This document shows positions 30,534 to 39,908 of a stretch of 53,174 nt of DNA, in pieces (the stretch's first letter is position 1; each line of letters starts with the position of its first letter). Source of the DNA: Reyranellaceae bacterium (GTDB lineage: Bacteria > Pseudomonadota > Alphaproteobacteria > Reyranellales > Reyranellaceae). Where the stretch lies: NCBI GenBank assembly GCA_022844045.1, contig JALHMM010000040.1, forward strand, positions 1 to 53,174, written 5' to 3'. A program made the position numbers and the translations under genes. The notes under the pieces were generated by a model. That model did not search any database. It had not been told where the DNA came from and worked only from the letters and a program-made list of their open reading frames with translations.

Positions 30534-33500
30534 TCAGATCACCAGGTCGGGGATGGCGCGGATGCCGATCACCAGGTCCTGGAAGTCGTTGTCACCCCTG
30601 CCCGCCCGCAGATCCTCGAAGGCGATCAGGAGCTCCTGCCCGCCAGGCGCCACGCCCGAGAGCACCTGGGTGGCGTCGCCCGGATTGAGCGTGGCGAAGG
30701 AGTGGAAGATCGGCGTCTCCGTGAGGTCGCCGCGCCGGGCGTGGCGCAGGATCGGCATCGTGCCGTCGTCGAGATCGGCAACGCCGCCGCTGGCGTCAAC
30801 GAAGGACAGCCTGTTCGACAGCCTGCCGTACTCGTCGAACCCGTCCTGGATCAGGAACAGGCCGATGCGCTCGCCGTCGTCCGGCGTACCCAGATCCACC
30901 GTGCGCTTGCTGGCCGGCACGTTCCTGGTGTTGGCGAAGACGATCTCGACATCGCCGATCGTGCCGTCCTCCGCCACCCGGTAGACGCCCAACGTGTTGC
31001 GGAAGGCCCCGCCGACCGACTTGAACTCCAGCACGAACTCGGTCGAGCCGTCGCCGGTGAGGAACAGCTCGTTGGCGATGCCGTTGATCGACGCCGGGTC
31101 GACAGGCCGCCCATCGCGCAGCGTCGGCAGGTAGCTCTCGAACGTCACCGTCGTGTCGTCGCCGCGCGACACGGCCATGAAGTCGCCCCTGGAGAAATCG
31201 CCCTCGAAGTTCACGACGCGGCCGCCGATCTCCAGGGTGGCGCCCGACGTGCCGTTGGGCGTGAAGACCATGTCCTGGCGCGCGATGCCGCTGCCCTCGA
31301 TCACCAGCGTGTCGTCGAAGCCGAAGCCCGCGACGGTGTCGCCGTCGAGGTCGTCCAGCGTGTCGCTGAGCGTGTCGGCGCCAGGGCCGAGGTCGATGTC
31401 GTCGGCGCCCGCGCCGCCGCTCGCGAAGTCGTCGCCCGCGCCGAGGTTGAGCAGGTCGTCGCCGGCCGTGCCGATCAGCACGTTGTCGCCGTTATCAGGC
31501 GTGTCGACGATGATGCCCTGGAAGACCTCGTCGTCGCGCACCGCGAGGTTCTGGATGCGCATGTCGGCCGTGGCCGCGGTGTCGGCGTCGTCGAAGGCGG
31601 TGTCGGCCGTGGCGTGGAACTCCTGCATATAGCGCTGCAGGGCCGCCTGCTCGCCCAGCGCGTTGGCCGGCTGGTTGGCGGGCACCGTGAAGTCGAGCGC
31701 CTCGGAGACGGGGGTGCTCAGCGTGCCGTTGTCGAGCAGGAAGCGGAAGTTCTCGCCATTGGCCTTGATCGGGAAGCCGTCACCGCCATTGGCGGTGAAG
31801 TTGGAGGTCACGACGGTGATCAGGGTCGCCGCGGTGGCCACCACCAGGCCGTTCTCGACGATGCGGGCGATGACACGGTCGCTCGAGTCGATCAGCGAGA
31901 TGTTCTGGACCCGGTTGCCCGCGGCTGCGGCCGGATCCCACGAGAAGCGGACGCCGCCGATCTGCGGGAAGCGGCCCTGCAAGGTGCCCGCCGCCACGCC
32001 ATGCTCGAGGATCGCCTTGAGCCCCGCCGCCGTCGTGTCGAACGACATCAGGCGATTGTTGAAGCGCAGCGAGTTCTCGACGTCGAGCTGCGAGACGCCG
32101 CCCTCCGGCTTGCCGACTTCGGGATTGGCCAAGGGCGCGATCTTCTCGCCGGTGACGAAGTCGATGGCGCCGATCTGGGCACGGATGCCGCCGCCATTGC
32201 GCAATCCGACGACGAACTGCTCGCTGTCGGCGCCTGTGATCTCACGGTAGACGAAGCTGCCGCTGTCGGCCGCGAGATTGCCGAGATTGGTCTCCTCCGA
32301 GCGCACGAAGGCGCGTTCGCCCTCGAGGTAGACATCGGTGAAGCCGAAGACGTTGCCGTCCTTGGCCGCGATCACCGCGTCGACCGCCTGGGTGATGTCG
32401 CGCACCTGGTCGCCCTTGGTGCCGTTGGCGAAGGCGGTGGTCTCGAGATCGGCCTCCGACACACCCCAGGCATCGGCGACATTGGCCGCGGTCGCGGCAT
32501 AGGCGCCGTTGACCGGCGTCAGGTCGACGAGGTTGTCGACGATGATGTCGCCATTCTCGTCGAAGTCGACGACCAGGCGGCCGAGATAGGTGTACTCGTT
32601 GTCGGTGTTGACGATCAGCGTCGCCTTGCCGTCAGCGCCGTTGGTGATGATCGGATAGGTGTTGGCGAAGGTGGCGGCGTGGCCGGGGAACGCCACCGCC
32701 TCGTCGTCGGCATCGCCCAGCCGCGTGTTGGAGCCGGCGGCGAGGATGATGTCGACGCCGCGCAGCTTGGTCGCCAGCAGCTGCTCGTTGGCGATCTGCT
32801 GCAGATGCGCCATCAGCACGATCTTGTCGACGCCCTCGGCGATCAGCTCGTCGATGATCGGCTGGAGCTGCGCCGCCAGCAGATCCATGTTGTCGACTTC
32901 GCCATTGGCGCCGGGGCCGAACGGGAAGCCCTTGACCTCGGTGCCGTTGGGCGAGGAGATCACTTCGAGGATCTGGGTCGTGGCGGCGACGAGGCCGATC
33001 TTCTCGCCATTCTTGGTCACGACAGCCGATTCCGCGATGCGACCCTTCAGGGTGCCGGCCTCGGGGGTCGGCGTCGCGGCGTCGTTGGTCGTGTCGGTGA
33101 AGCGCGGGCTGAGCGCGGCGTCGCCCGAGAAGTCGAGATTGGCCGACAGATAGGGGAACTGCGCGCCGACCCACAGGCCGGACGGCGTGAAGGAGTCGCG
33201 GAACGCCGTCGAGCCGAGGTCGAACTCGTGATTGCCGATGGTCGAGGCCTCGACGCCCAGCGCGTTGTGAATGGCGATGTCCGGCCGGCCGAAGCCGGTC
33301 GCGCCGATCGAGGGCACGCTGTTGAGAGACGGATCGGTGCCGGCATTGAGGAACGGGCCCGGCAGGAAGTTGTCGCCGCCGGCCAGGATCAGCGTGTTGA
33401 GATAGTCGTCGTCGAAGGCGTCGAGCAGCGCGGCGAGGTTGGGCGCCGTGTCGGCCGCCAGCAGGCCGGCCTCGCCGTCGGCGAGATGCAGCAGCTGCAG

Positions 33501-36500
33501 GGTGAAGGCCGGGGCCTTTTCGACCTCGAAGACCGAGATGTTGTTGCTGACCTCGTTGCTGACGACGAGCAGCGCCTCACCGGTGGGCGAATCCTCGGCC
33601 GAGATGAAGAGCTGGCCCTCGGGGTTCAGGTCGCCGTTGCGTTGCGCGGCACCGGCATAGCTGACGTTGTTGGGATCGGTGATGTCGAAGGCGAGCGTCA
33701 TGTGCGAGCGCTCCAGACCGACGAAGGCGTAGATCTTGTCGCCGACCTGGCCGATCTCGATGCCCTCGGGCTCCGGGCCCTTGTTGTCGCTGCGCGTGTC
33801 GTCGAACAGCGCGGGAAACTGGGTCGCGACGATGCGCTCCAGGATGTCGCCGCTGTCGAAGACCTGGGCGCCGGAGCTGTCGAGGATCGAGAACGAGCGG
33901 CCGCCATAGGCCAGGATCTGGTCGACATCGCCATCGCCGTCGCTGTCGCCGCGCAGGCCGGGGGCGTTGGAGACCACAAGCCGGCCGAGCACCGCGTTGC
34001 CCTTCAGCGCCGCCTCGTTCGGGAAGGTCGCATCGTCGAGGTTCAGCGTGCCGACACGCGCCGTCTCGTCGGGGTTGAGGAAGTCGTCGCGGTCGTCGCC
34101 CTCGTTGGCGATGACATAGTAGGTCTGGCCGTTCACCGTGTAGGAGTCGACCGCATCCGGCATGAAGAGGCCCTGGATCGGCATGTCGTCGCGCAGATTC
34201 GTGAGCGTCGTGCTGCCGGGGCCGTCGCAGTCGCTGACGTCGAGCAGCAGGCCGAACCAGTCCTTGGTGCCCAGCGGCACGATGTCGGTGAAGGTCGCGG
34301 TCGCGATGTCGAGCACGGCGACGGCGTTGGCCTCCTGCAGGGTGACCAGCGCCTTGCTGCCGTCGGCCGAGACAGCGACGTATTCGGGCTCGATGTCCTG
34401 CGACACGGAACGGCCGGCGAAGATGCGCACGCCCTCGGCGCGCAGCGCGTCCTCCTGGCCGTTGAAGGCGGTGAAGGTCGCGGTCTGCACGGTGGCCGAG
34501 GCCACGCCGCCGGAGATGTCGATGATCGACACCGACCCCGCGCCATCGGTGCCGGTGGTGTTCAGCTCACCCTCGTTGGCGACCAGCACCTTGGTGCCGT
34601 CAGGCGTGAAGGTCACCATGTCGGGCAGCGCGCCGACATCGACCGAACCGAGCAGCGCGTTGGTCGCGGCGTTGAGGAAGACGACCTTGCCGGGCAGCGC
34701 CTTGTCGGCGTTGGGCAGGGCGACGGCGACGATGCCGTTCTTCACCGCCACGCTGGTGACGTCGGTGGTGGCGAAGCCCAGGGTGGTGAAGTCGACATTG
34801 GTGATCAGCGACGGCGATGTCGGGTTGCTGAAGTTGACGACCTGGAGGCCGGCATTGGACGTCACGAACAGCCGGTCGCTGCCCGGGTCGAAGGCGGCGA
34901 TCTCGGCGCCCGACAGCGTCAGCGTGCCCTTCAGGCTGAAGGTGATGTCGCCCGAGGCCTCGGTGGTGAGCGGCGTCGACATGTCGAAGCTGGCCACCAG
35001 CGCGTCGTGGTCCGACACCTGGCTGGCGAACTCCGCGTTCAGGTGCACGATATCGTACTGCGCGCCGGCGCGGGCCGCGGTGGTCGCGTAGATGTGGTCG
35101 AGCGACTGGGCGTTGCCGTCGAAGATGTAGTCGAAGCGCTGGTTGACCGGCAGCGATTCGATCATCGCGTGCAGGACTTCCTCGCCGCCGGCGGTGAAGA
35201 CGCCGTTGATGTAGGTCGCGGTGCCCTCGAGCACCAGCATCGGCTCCTCGAACTCGAACTCGTTGAGGTCACCGGCGATCACGACGCGGGCGTCGGCGTT
35301 GGCCGCCAGCAGCGAGTCGACATAGGTGTTGACCGCCTGGGCCTGCTCGGCGCGCGCGTCCTCGGCGTTGTTGAGCGGCGGCTGGCTGCCCATCAGCGCG
35401 CCGCTGCCGTTCTTGGACGAGAAATGGTTGCCGATCACCGTGATGGTCTGGCCGTTGAAGGTGAAGTCGGCGACCAGCGGCAGGCGCGAGGCATTGAACG
35501 GATGAGCCGGATCGGCGTTCTCGCCGACCGCCGTGGTGCCGGCGCCGGTCGCCGAGATGGTCTTCAGCGAGGCGTCGACCAGATCGACGCCGCGATCGGT
35601 GCGATAGAGGAAGGCGTTGCGGATGTTGCCGCCCGGCTCGCCGCCATTCTGGTCGTCGGCGATGAACGGGTTGTCCTGGAAGGCATAGACCGCCGGGCTG
35701 CCGGCCGCGACCGCCGCGGCGTTGATGGCGTCGACCAGCGTCTGCAAGGTGGTCGAGGCCGAGACCGTCGTGCTGTTGGCGGCGCCGTCGTTGTCCTGCA
35801 CTTCCTGCAGCGAGATGATGTCGGGCGCCCGCATGTTGTTGACGATCTGCGCGGCCAGGGCGTTGAACTTGGTGGCGCCGTCGGACGGATCGAGATTCTC
35901 GACGTTGTAGTTGGCGACCGTCAGGCGCGTCGCCGTGCCCTTCAGCGCCGTGGTTTCGGCGGTGAGCGTGCTGGCGGCCGCCACGGTGAAGACCTGGGTG
36001 GGCAGCACCTCGTAATTGCCGAAGCTGTAGGACATCACGCCAGTGACGTCGTTGAGCCGGGCGCCGACGCTGACCGAGGGCGTCGAGAAGCCGGCGAGGA
36101 TGCCGCTATCGTCGTCGATCTGGATGCGCTCCGGATTGAAGTCGCCGCCGACCGTGTTGGTGCCGCCCACCGAGGAGGCGCCGCCGCTGATGGCGACGCT
36201 GCCGCGCGCGGTCAGGCTGTTGGTGTTCAGCCCGTTGCTCGGATCGTCGTCGCTGTCGACGATGGTGAAGATCTCGCCGAAGCCGTTGCGCGGGCTGACC
36301 GCGACCGGGTTGTCGATCATCACCAGCATGCCTTCGAGGCTCTCGAAGAAGTCGTTGCCGTGATTGACCGGGTCGTAGACCGTGCCGCCCTGGTCGTCGA
36401 TGATCATGGTCGGCGGCTTGCGGCCGGCCGAACCGCCCAGTTGGGTGGCGACGATGGTGGCGCCGGCGCCCAGATCGGTGATCGTCGGGCTGGCGATCTC

Positions 36501-37781
36501 GGTGCGCGCCAGGCTGCCCGGCGCGGCGTTGCCGGGGATGAACTCGGCGACCTGACCGGCGACCTCGACCAGGCGACCGACGCTGACGCCCACGGGCGCG
36601 CTGCTGGTGAAGACAAAGATGCCGTCCGAGGTGGCGGTGTTGCCGTCGCCGATGGCGTCCTGGATGTAGAAGCCGTTGCTGTCGACCGCGGTAACCACGC
36701 CCTGGGTTGTCACCGACTTGCCGGCGAAGGACGAGGTGTGTCCCGCGCCCTGGATGGTGTAGATCGCGGTCGGCGCGCCGCCGGCGGCCGCCGTGACGAA
36801 ATCCAGCGCATCGAGCGCGATGCCGGCGAAATCGTTGCCCGCCGTATCCTCGATCGCGCCCGCGGCGACGACCACATCGTAGCTGGTACCGTTGGCGAGA
36901 TTGGCGGCCGGATTGATGGTGATGCTGGAACCGTTGAAGGTCACGCTGCCATCGGCATCGCCGCCGGCCAGGTCGATGACGCGATCGTCGCCGGCGCCGT
37001 TGGTGATGGTGACGGTGCCGCCGCCAACCGCCTGCACGGTCTCGTCGAAGTTCAGCACGATGTCGGACGACACCGCCACGGCGGCAGCGTTGTCGGCGGG
37101 CGTCGAGGATTGCAGGGTCGGCGCCACGGTGTCGCCGCCGCCGCCGCTCTGCGCCTGGCTGCTGACGACGATGTCGTCGATGCCGACCCACTCGTCGTTG
37201 CCGACGGCGTTGGTCGTCATGATGCGCACCTCGACCTGCGCCTGGTTGTTGGCGGCGGCAGGCAGGGTGACGTCGAACGCCGTCGTTTCGGTCGCCGAGC
37301 CGGCGGTCGTCACGTCGGCGTCATAGCCGTTGGCGACGTTGATCCAGGCGCCCGACGAGCCGACGCGGTACTGCACGTTGAGCTGCTGCTGGGCGTCGTC
37401 GCCCGAACCGTCGATGTCGCGGGCGTTGAACTGGACGCGGACGTCCTGGCGCCCGGTGGCGTTGAGGTACAGGACGAGGTAGGGGGCGTCGGCGGTGCCG
37501 GATCCGTTGAGCGCGACGGTCGGATCGGTGAGCTCGAACTCGCCGACGCCGCCGGTGCCGAAGGTATTGGGAGCGGTCTGGTTGGCGTTGACGTCGAGCG
37601 TGATCGTGCCGTCGCCGGTCAGCGTGCGTGGGTCGACACCGGTCGCCGAGGTGATGTCGTCGCCGCGGAAGCCCTGAACGCTGGGCACGACCGACCAGTC
37701 GTCGTTGGTCGTGATCAGCCCGGTATTGCTCCAGTTCTGCGAAAACGAACCCGAGGCCAGGGAATGGTACACATCGGACAT
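30534..37781 (-). CDS. Giant secreted nuclease / 5'-nucleotidase with RTX repeats (type I secretion substrate)
   Basis: 2415 residues, no N-terminal signal. Domains in order: beta-rich module (about 1-210); SbsA/Big_5 Ig-like domain (about 217-315, DTVAPTLQSSTPADNAAAV); OB-like region of ExeM-type nucleases (about 337-600, SVTTQGVVTAVDSNGFYIQD); endonuclease/exonuclease/phosphatase domain (about 617-930, VANYNVENLDPSDG, ISLQEVQDNDG, VIGNHFSSKNGS, VIAGDLNEFEF, SDHDALVASF); choice-of-anchor I beta-propeller-like domain (about 945-1415); metallophosphatase (about 1425-1780, LQLLHLADGEAG, LAGGDNFLPGPF, STIGNHEFDLG) with a 5'-nucleotidase C-terminal domain (about 1795-2040); a few RTX nonapeptides (about 2100-2145, GTAGDDLLNLGAGDD); DUF4114 at the end (about 2299-2415). 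It could cleave extracellular DNA or RNA and strip phosphate from the nucleotides. The divergent exporter genes strongly suggest type I secretion. Confidence 0.9.
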   Translation of the reverse strand: MSDVYHSLASGSFSQNWSNTGLITTNDDWSVVPSVQGFRGDDITSATGVDPRTLTGDGTITLDVNANQTAPNTFGTGGVGEFELTDPTVALNGSGTADAPYLVLYLNATGRQDVRVQFNARDIDGSGDDAQQQLNVQYRVGSSGAWINVANGYDADVTTAGSATETTAFDVTLPAAANNQAQVEVRIMTTNAVGNDEWVGIDDIVVSSQAQSGGGGDTVAPTLQSSTPADNAAAVAVSSDIVLNFDETVQAVGGGTVTITNGAGDDRVIDLAGGDADGSVTFNGSSITINPAANLANGTSYDVVVAAGAIEDTAGNDFAGIALDALDFVTAAAGGAPTAIYTIQGAGHTSSFAGKSVTTQGVVTAVDSNGFYIQDAIGDGNTATSDGIFVFTSSAPVGVSVGRLVEVAGQVAEFIPGNAAPGSLARTEIASPTITDLGAGATIVATQLGGSAGRKPPTMIIDDQGGTVYDPVNHGNDFFESLEGMLVMIDNPVAVSPRNGFGEIFTIVDSDDDPSNGLNTNSLTARGSVAISGGASSVGGTNTVGGDFNPERIQIDDDSGILAGFSTPSVSVGARLNDVTGVMSYSFGNYEVLPTQVFTVAAASTLTAETTALKGTATRLTVANYNVENLDPSDGATKFNALAAQIVNNMRAPDIISLQEVQDNDGAANSTTVSASTTLQTLVDAINAAAVAAGSPAVYAFQDNPFIADDQNGGEPGGNIRNAFLYRTDRGVDLVDASLKTISATGAGTTAVGENADPAHPFNASRLPLVADFTFNGQTITVIGNHFSSKNGSGALMGSQPPLNNAEDARAEQAQAVNTYVDSLLAANADARVVIAGDLNEFEFEEPMLVLEGTATYINGVFTAGGEEVLHAMIESLPVNQRFDYIFDGNAQSLDHIYATTAARAGAQYDIVHLNAEFASQVSDHDALVASFDMSTPLTTEASGDITFSLKGTLTLSGAEIAAFDPGSDRLFVTSNAGLQVVNFSNPTSPSLITNVDFTTLGFATTDVTSVAVKNGIVAVALPNADKALPGKVVFLNAATNALLGSVDVGALPDMVTFTPDGTKVLVANEGELNTTGTDGAGSVSIIDISGGVASATVQTATFTAFNGQEDALRAEGVRIFAGRSVSQDIEPEYVAVSADGSKALVTLQEANAVAVLDIATATFTDIVPLGTKDWFGLLLDVSDCDGPGSTTLTNLRDDMPIQGLFMPDAVDSYTVNGQTYYVIANEGDDRDDFLNPDETARVGTLNLDDATFPNEAALKGNAVLGRLVVSNAPGLRGDSDGDGDVDQILAYGGRSFSILDSSGAQVFDSGDILERIVATQFPALFDDTRSDNKGPEPEGIEIGQVGDKIYAFVGLERSHMTLAFDITDPNNVSYAGAAQRNGDLNPEGQLFISAEDSPTGEALLVVSNEVSNNISVFEVEKAPAFTLQLLHLADGEAGLLAADTAPNLAALLDAFDDDYLNTLILAGGDNFLPGPFLNAGTDPSLNSVPSIGATGFGRPDIAIHNALGVEASTIGNHEFDLGSTAFRDSFTPSGLWVGAQFPYLSANLDFSGDAALSPRFTDTTNDAATPTPEAGTLKGRIAESAVVTKNGEKIGLVAATTQILEVISSPNGTEVKGFPFGPGANGEVDNMDLLAAQLQPIIDELIAEGVDKIVLMAHLQQIANEQLLATKLRGVDIILAAGSNTRLGDADDEAVAFPGHAATFANTYPIITNGADGKATLIVNTDNEYTYLGRLVVDFDENGDIIVDNLVDLTPVNGAYAATAANVADAWGVSEADLETTAFANGTKGDQVRDITQAVDAVIAAKDGNVFGFTDVYLEGERAFVRSEETNLGNLAADSGSFVYREITGADSEQFVVGLRNGGGIRAQIGAIDFVTGEKIAPLANPEVGKPEGGVSQLDVENSLRFNNRLMSFDTTAAGLKAILEHGVAAGTLQGRFPQIGGVRFSWDPAAAAGNRVQNISLIDSSDRVIARIVENGLVVATAATLITVVTSNFTANGGDGFPIKANGENFRFLLDNGTLSTPVSEALDFTVPANQPANALGEQAALQRYMQEFHATADTAFDDADTAATADMRIQNLAVRDDEVFQGIIVDTPDNGDNVLIGTAGDDLLNLGAGDDFASGGAGADDIDLGPGADTLSDTLDDLDGDTVAGFGFDDTLVIEGSGIARQDMVFTPNGTSGATLEIGGRVVNFEGDFSRGDFMAVSRGDDTTVTFESYLPTLRDGRPVDPASINGIANELFLTGDGSTEFVLEFKSVGGAFRNTLGVYRVAEDGTIGDVEIVFANTRNVPASKRTVDLGTPDDGERIGLFLIQDGFDEYGRLSNRLSFVDASGGVADLDDGTMPILRHARRGDLTETPIFHSFATLNPGDATQVLSGVAPGGQELLIAFEDLRAGRGDNDFQDLVIGIRAIPDLVI

Positions 37782-38141
37782 CGGTCGCTCCTCGCTTGCG
37801 CTGGCATCGGGTCAGCGTCAGGGGGATGGCCCCTGCCTGACCCAGGCTGGCGTCGTAGCGAGGCGGCTTTACGGGAACATGTCACTCACATGTGGACTGT
37901 GATCAATGGCACGGCGATGTCGCAAGAATCTGGCGTAAAGTGCTTGAGTCCTCTCACGATATTTTTCTCGCTCAAGTGAATGTGAGGTTGGCTAAAGATT
38001 TGTTACGCCCACACAAACGGGCACGAATGATAAACAAATTACAGACTTCATTCATTAACATTACCGCAGTATTGAACCGTCTCCGCATTGAGATCTGATT
38101 GTCATTTTACTTGCCCGTTCCTGCGTCCTAGATATCGACGC
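37782..38141. promoter_or_regulatory. AT-rich divergent control region between the giant enzyme and its exporter
   Basis: 360 bp with clearly lower G+C than the flanking genes, especially 37960-38100. It must hold both promoters. CTTGAG (about 37943) and CTCAAG (about 37972) form a loose inverted repeat around an AT-rich core. A GTG-started frame at 37892-38098 is open for 68 codons but has no ribosome-binding site and is not supported. No terminator seen. Confidence 0.5.
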
Positions 38142-39908
38142 GTGAACCCGCGCGCCGCCTCGCCGCCGCCGAGCCATCCCGCCGTCGCCGCAGCGCTCGG
38201 CGATTGCCGTCGCGCGTTCTGGAGCGTCGCCCTGCTCTCGGGCGCGGTGAACCTGCTGATGTTCGCCGGCCCGCTCTACATGATGCAGGTCTACGATCGC
38301 GTGCTGGCCTCGCGCAGCGTGCCGACCCTGCTCGCGCTCACGCTCTGCCTGGTCGGTGCCTACGCCTTCCAGGGCGCCTTCGACCTCATCCGCGGCCGCA
38401 TCGTGGCGCGCGCCGCCGCCGCGCTCGACCAGCGCCTGGCGACCACCGTGCACGGCGCCGTGCTGCGCCTGGGCATCGTCACGCGCCAGCCCGGCGAGGC
38501 GCACCAGCCGGTGCGCGATCTCGACCAGATCCGCGGCTTCCTGAGCGGCGCCGGGCCGGTAGCGATCGTCGACCTGCCGTGGATGCCGGTGTTCCTGCTC
38601 GTCTGCTTCCTGATCCATCCCTGGATCGGCCTGCTGTCGCTGGCTGGCGCCATCGTCCTGGTGATCCTCACGGTCCTCACCGAATATGCCAGCCGCGATC
38701 CGTCCAAGGCGCTGGCCAAGGACGCCGGCACGCGCCAGGCGCAGCTCGAATCGGGCCGCCGCAACGGCGAGACCGCGACCGCGATGGGCATACACAGCGA
38801 CCTCGCCACGCGCTGGGAGGGCGTCAACAGCCGCTATCTGATCGCGATGCAACGCTCGGCCGATATCATCGCCGCCTACGGCGTAACGACCAAGGTCGTG
38901 CGCATGCTGCTGCAGTCGCTGATCCTGGGGCTGGGCGCCTACCTGGTGATCAACCAGAGCATGACGCCGGGCGCGATGATCGCCGCCTCGATCATGATGG
39001 GCCGCGCGCTGACGCCGATCGAGACCGCGATCGCCAATTGGCGCGGCTTCGTCGCCGCGCGCGAGAGCGTGCAATACCTGTCGGAGCTTCTCACCCGCCT
39101 GCCGCCGCGCGCCGCCTCCACCGCCCTGCCCGCGCCGCAACGCAGCCTCGAGGTCCAGCGGGTCGCGGTGATGCCGCCGGCGCTGGGCGCCGAAGCCATC
39201 CTGCGCGACATCCACTTCGGCCTGAAGGCCGGCGAGTCGCTGGGCGTCATCGGTCCCAGCGGCGGCGGCAAGACCTCGCTGGCGCGCGTGCTGGTGAACA
39301 TCTGGCCGCCGGCCGACGGCGTCGTGCGCCTCGACGGCGCGGCGCTCGACCAGTGGGAGCCGACGGCGCTGGGCCGCCACATCGGCTTCGTGTCTCAGAA
39401 TGTCGAGCTGTTCGATGGCACGGTGGCCGAGAACATCGCCCGCATGGCCGCGAAGCCCGACAGCGCGGCGATTCTCGCCGCCGCGCGCGCCGCGCATGCG
39501 CACGACATGATCCTGCGCCTGCCGCAGGGTTACGAGACGCCGATCGGCGATGGCGGCGCGGCGCTTTCGGGCGGCCAGCGCCAACGCATCGCGCTGGCGC
39601 GCGCGCTATACGGCGATCCGTTCCTGCTCGTGCTCGACGAGCCCAACGCCAATCTCGACGCCGAGGGCGAAGCGGCGTTGATGCAGGCCCTGCGCGCGGC
39701 CAAGGCGCGCGGCGCCATCGTCATCATGGTCGCCCACCGCGCCTCGGCTTTGGCGGTCTGCGACAAGGTGCTGATCGTCGGCAACGGCACGCAGCAGGCC
39801 TTCGGCCCGCGCGACGAGGTCCTGCAGAAAATGCAGCCGCAGCGCGCGACGCAGCCCGCTACGCCTCTGAAGGTCGTCGGCGAGCCCGTCGGCGGGGGCG
39901 GCGCATGA
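38142..39908 (+). CDS. Type I secretion ABC transporter (PrtD/HlyB-like permease-ATPase)
   Basis: 588 residues. The first 300 form the membrane domain (about six helices, starting AFWSVALLSGAVNLLMFAGPLYMMQVYDRV, the hallmark opening of alphaproteobacterial PrtD-type exporters). The nucleotide-binding domain has Walker A GPSGGGKTS (about 371), Q-loop VSQNVELFDG, signature LSGGQRQRIALARAL (about 472) and Walker B LLVLDEPNANLD (about 495). There is no C39-like N-terminal domain, as for RTX protease and lipase exporters. The start is uncertain: GTG at 38142 fits the conserved N-terminus, with a TTG at 38088 as alternative. Its stop overlaps the adaptor start (ATGA at 39905-39908). The outer-membrane TolC partner is not in the window. 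Confidence 0.92.
   Translation: MNPRAASPPPSHPAVAAALGDCRRAFWSVALLSGAVNLLMFAGPLYMMQVYDRVLASRSVPTLLALTLCLVGAYAFQGAFDLIRGRIVARAAAALDQRLATTVHGAVLRLGIVTRQPGEAHQPVRDLDQIRGFLSGAGPVAIVDLPWMPVFLLVCFLIHPWIGLLSLAGAIVLVILTVLTEYASRDPSKALAKDAGTRQAQLESGRRNGETATAMGIHSDLATRWEGVNSRYLIAMQRSADIIAAYGVTTKVVRMLLQSLILGLGAYLVINQSMTPGAMIAASIMMGRALTPIETAIANWRGFVAARESVQYLSELLTRLPPRAASTALPAPQRSLEVQRVAVMPPALGAEAILRDIHFGLKAGESLGVIGPSGGGKTSLARVLVNIWPPADGVVRLDGAALDQWEPTALGRHIGFVSQNVELFDGTVAENIARMAAKPDSAAILAAARAAHAHDMILRLPQGYETPIGDGGAALSGGQRQRIALARALYGDPFLLVLDEPNANLDAEGEAALMQALRAAKARGAIVIMVAHRASALAVCDKVLIVGNGTQQAFGPRDEVLQKMQPQRATQPATPLKVVGEPVGGGGA

Noticed and set aside
30501..30534. Terminator between the convergent MFS and giant-enzyme genes
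   Set aside because: GGCGGC / GCCGCC can pair, but there is no T-run on either strand and the gap is only about 32 bp, so the call is too weak.
28353..37979. A 3208-codon plus-strand open frame, antisense to the giant secreted enzyme
   Set aside because: It is a by-product of strong GC bias at third positions in the minus-strand gene. Its translation is Arg/Gly/Val/Glu-rich without domains, it crosses the amidohydrolase, MFS and repeat regions, and the minus-strand product has clear domains throughout.
37892..38098. 68-codon GTG-started frame in the divergent region before the exporter
   Set aside because: No ribosome-binding site, AT-rich promoter-like setting and no recognisable protein features.
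38204..39904. Long open frame upstream of and in frame with the HlyD adaptor
   Set aside because: It overlaps the well-supported ABC exporter in another frame and has shadow-like composition. The adaptor begins at the ATGA overlap at 39905.
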